A stretch of DNA of 64,000 nucleotides from Harmonia axyridis (Eukaryota > Arthropoda > Insecta > Coleoptera > Coccinellidae). Both the position numbers and the translations under genes were made by a program. Shown here one piece after another: positions 62,822-64,000 of this stretch. The stretch spans positions 620,001 to 684,000 of the forward strand of contig NC_059502.1 of NCBI RefSeq assembly GCF_914767665.1, written 5' to 3'. The notes under the pieces were generated by a model that searched no databases, was not told the DNA's origin, and worked only from the letters and a program-made list of their open reading frames with translations. The number at the start of each line of letters is the position of its first letter. The stretch's first letter is position 1.

Positions 62822-63806
62822 AATCATTTCAAGATCAACAATGGGGTTATTCTATAAACATATTTTGACATGGAACGTCGACCATATTGCGACATCTACG
62901 AAGAGTAGCTCTAACTAAGATTTGGTAGTGACCTATACGTTACAGGATTCTACTCGTCGTTGGTTGAGTTTACTAAATTGTGTGTAGATGGCTCACTGGC
63001 AAATTCTGTACTAAGTTGGATTTCTGGAATTTTAAAGAAAAACTGACATAATTAATGTGCCATCACTTCTGTATTGAGTTTTAGGACATACACCCATTCT
63101 TCTGATGATTTATTTCATCTAGATCTCATATAAATCAATGAATACCAATTTACACGCCTCAAATTCTGCTCACTAGAGGGCAGGTCAAACTCCTTGAAAT
63201 TTTTTTCACAAAATTCGGAATAACTCAATTTTGGAGGGGTCTAGGGTGGAACTGATTGCGAAAAGAGATTCGGCATAAAAAACTCTTCATAACATCAAAT
63301 TTTGAAGTCGATCCGAAACAAAAATTTTTTTTGGCGAAAAAATATCCAAGGTCTTGGTTTTTTCGAAAAAATCGACCGGTCGAATTCAAACATTTTAAGG
63401 TGGTTTTAGAGGGTTTCGAAGTCGTAGATTTCGAATTTGGCATTGATTCCTACCAGAAAAATTTTTTTCACAACTAAAAAGCACTATTTACACAGAATTG
63501 GGGGCCTGCATACCCATTTTCATACCCCTTCAGATTTTGGTCACCAGAGGACAAAGCAGCCGCCTTGAAAATTCCTCTCATAAAACTCAAAATATCTCGA
63601 AATAGAGACCTATTAGAAGCAAACTGATTGCAGATTAGTATCCAATGTGGTAAAATGCTTCTCCTATCAAATTTTCATGCCAAAAAATTGGTTTTCTCCA
63701 ACGAGCGAATTTGAACATATTTTTGTGTTATTTAAGGGATTTCAAGATAGTTCACTCCAAATTAGGCATCAATTGTTACCAGAACAAATTTTTTCTTTCA
63801 TTTGAA
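62822..63806 (-). repeat. 980-bp dispersed repeat, copy 2
   Basis: This is the reverse complement of 38035-39016 (see copy 1). The short ORFs at 63225-63477 come from repeat sequence also present as ORFs near 38238-38435, and I do not regard them as genes. Confidence 0.9.
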
Positions 63807-64000
63807 GGGTAATAAGGAACATAAGCGTTACTTAAACTCATCAGTAAATGACGCAGATACAATCATAACCAGTTTTGTTTTCTTCCATCATTCGCTACTT
63901 GTGAATTCCTTCTTCCGATATTCATCGTAATGATTTGATTGGTTGAACCAATTGAAAGTCGTTGTCATTGGTTAACATCTTAATCCTTTCTCTTGTAGTC
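63807..64000. other. Window end, nothing recognised
   Basis: Short non-coding stretch after the repeat; no gene is seen. Confidence 0.3.

Noticed and set aside
1..64000. CRISPR arrays, bacterial operons, tRNA or rRNA genes
   Set aside because: The window is clearly eukaryotic. I saw no regularly spaced repeats with unique spacers and no recognisable tRNA or rRNA.

Overview
The window is insect genomic DNA: AT-rich, intron-containing, and crowded with Tc1/mariner and non-LTR transposons. A beetle is plausible, but I cannot fix the order from sequence alone. There are three host loci: a Methuselah-like receptor locus (+ strand, 3.9-35.8 kb), Prp8, the core splicing factor (- strand, 57.5-36.2 kb), and a nucleobindin gene (+ strand, 58.9-62.6 kb). 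The receptor and Prp8 are tail to tail; Prp8 and nucleobindin are head to head across about 1.4 kb.

Receptor locus. Five separate exons (V1-V5 at 3927, 11588, 14155, 17425 and 22924) each encode a signal peptide plus a complete Methuselah-type cysteine-rich ectodomain. All five stop at a splice donor after the first base of a Gly codon (phase 1). Between and after them there is only one set of seven-transmembrane exons (C1-C6, 25630-35231), and its first acceptor is also phase 1. Any V exon joined to C1-C6 reads through in frame to one stop, giving receptors of 468-495 residues. The layout looks like alternative first exons: five ectodomains sharing one signalling module, as in UGT1A or clustered protocadherin genes. 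V1, V4 and V5 have ten ectodomain cysteines; V2 and V3 have six.

Prp8. I resolve 25 coding exons totalling 7104 nt (2367 aa) with consistent phases. Six introns in its middle carry a nearly invariant 107-109 nt element in the sense orientation. Each has box C (TGATGA) at its 5' end, box D (CTGA) at its 3' end, an internal D' box, and flanks that differ between copies yet still pair into a terminal stem. Four copies lie 75-87 nt upstream of the 3' splice site. I read these as six paralogous intronic C/D box snoRNAs.

Mobile DNA. Eleven copies of a DD41D (rosa-like) Tc1/mariner element share one internal deletion that removes most of the N-terminal half of the transposase, so this is a non-autonomous family. 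There are also a DD34D mariner relic, older transposase relics, two 5'-truncated non-LTR retrotransposons with (TTA)n tails inside Prp8 introns, two large foldback elements (1.0 and 1.3 kb), a 450-bp palindromic MITE with a TGACGTCA site at each end (two copies), and an inverted pair of 980-bp repeats 24 kb apart.
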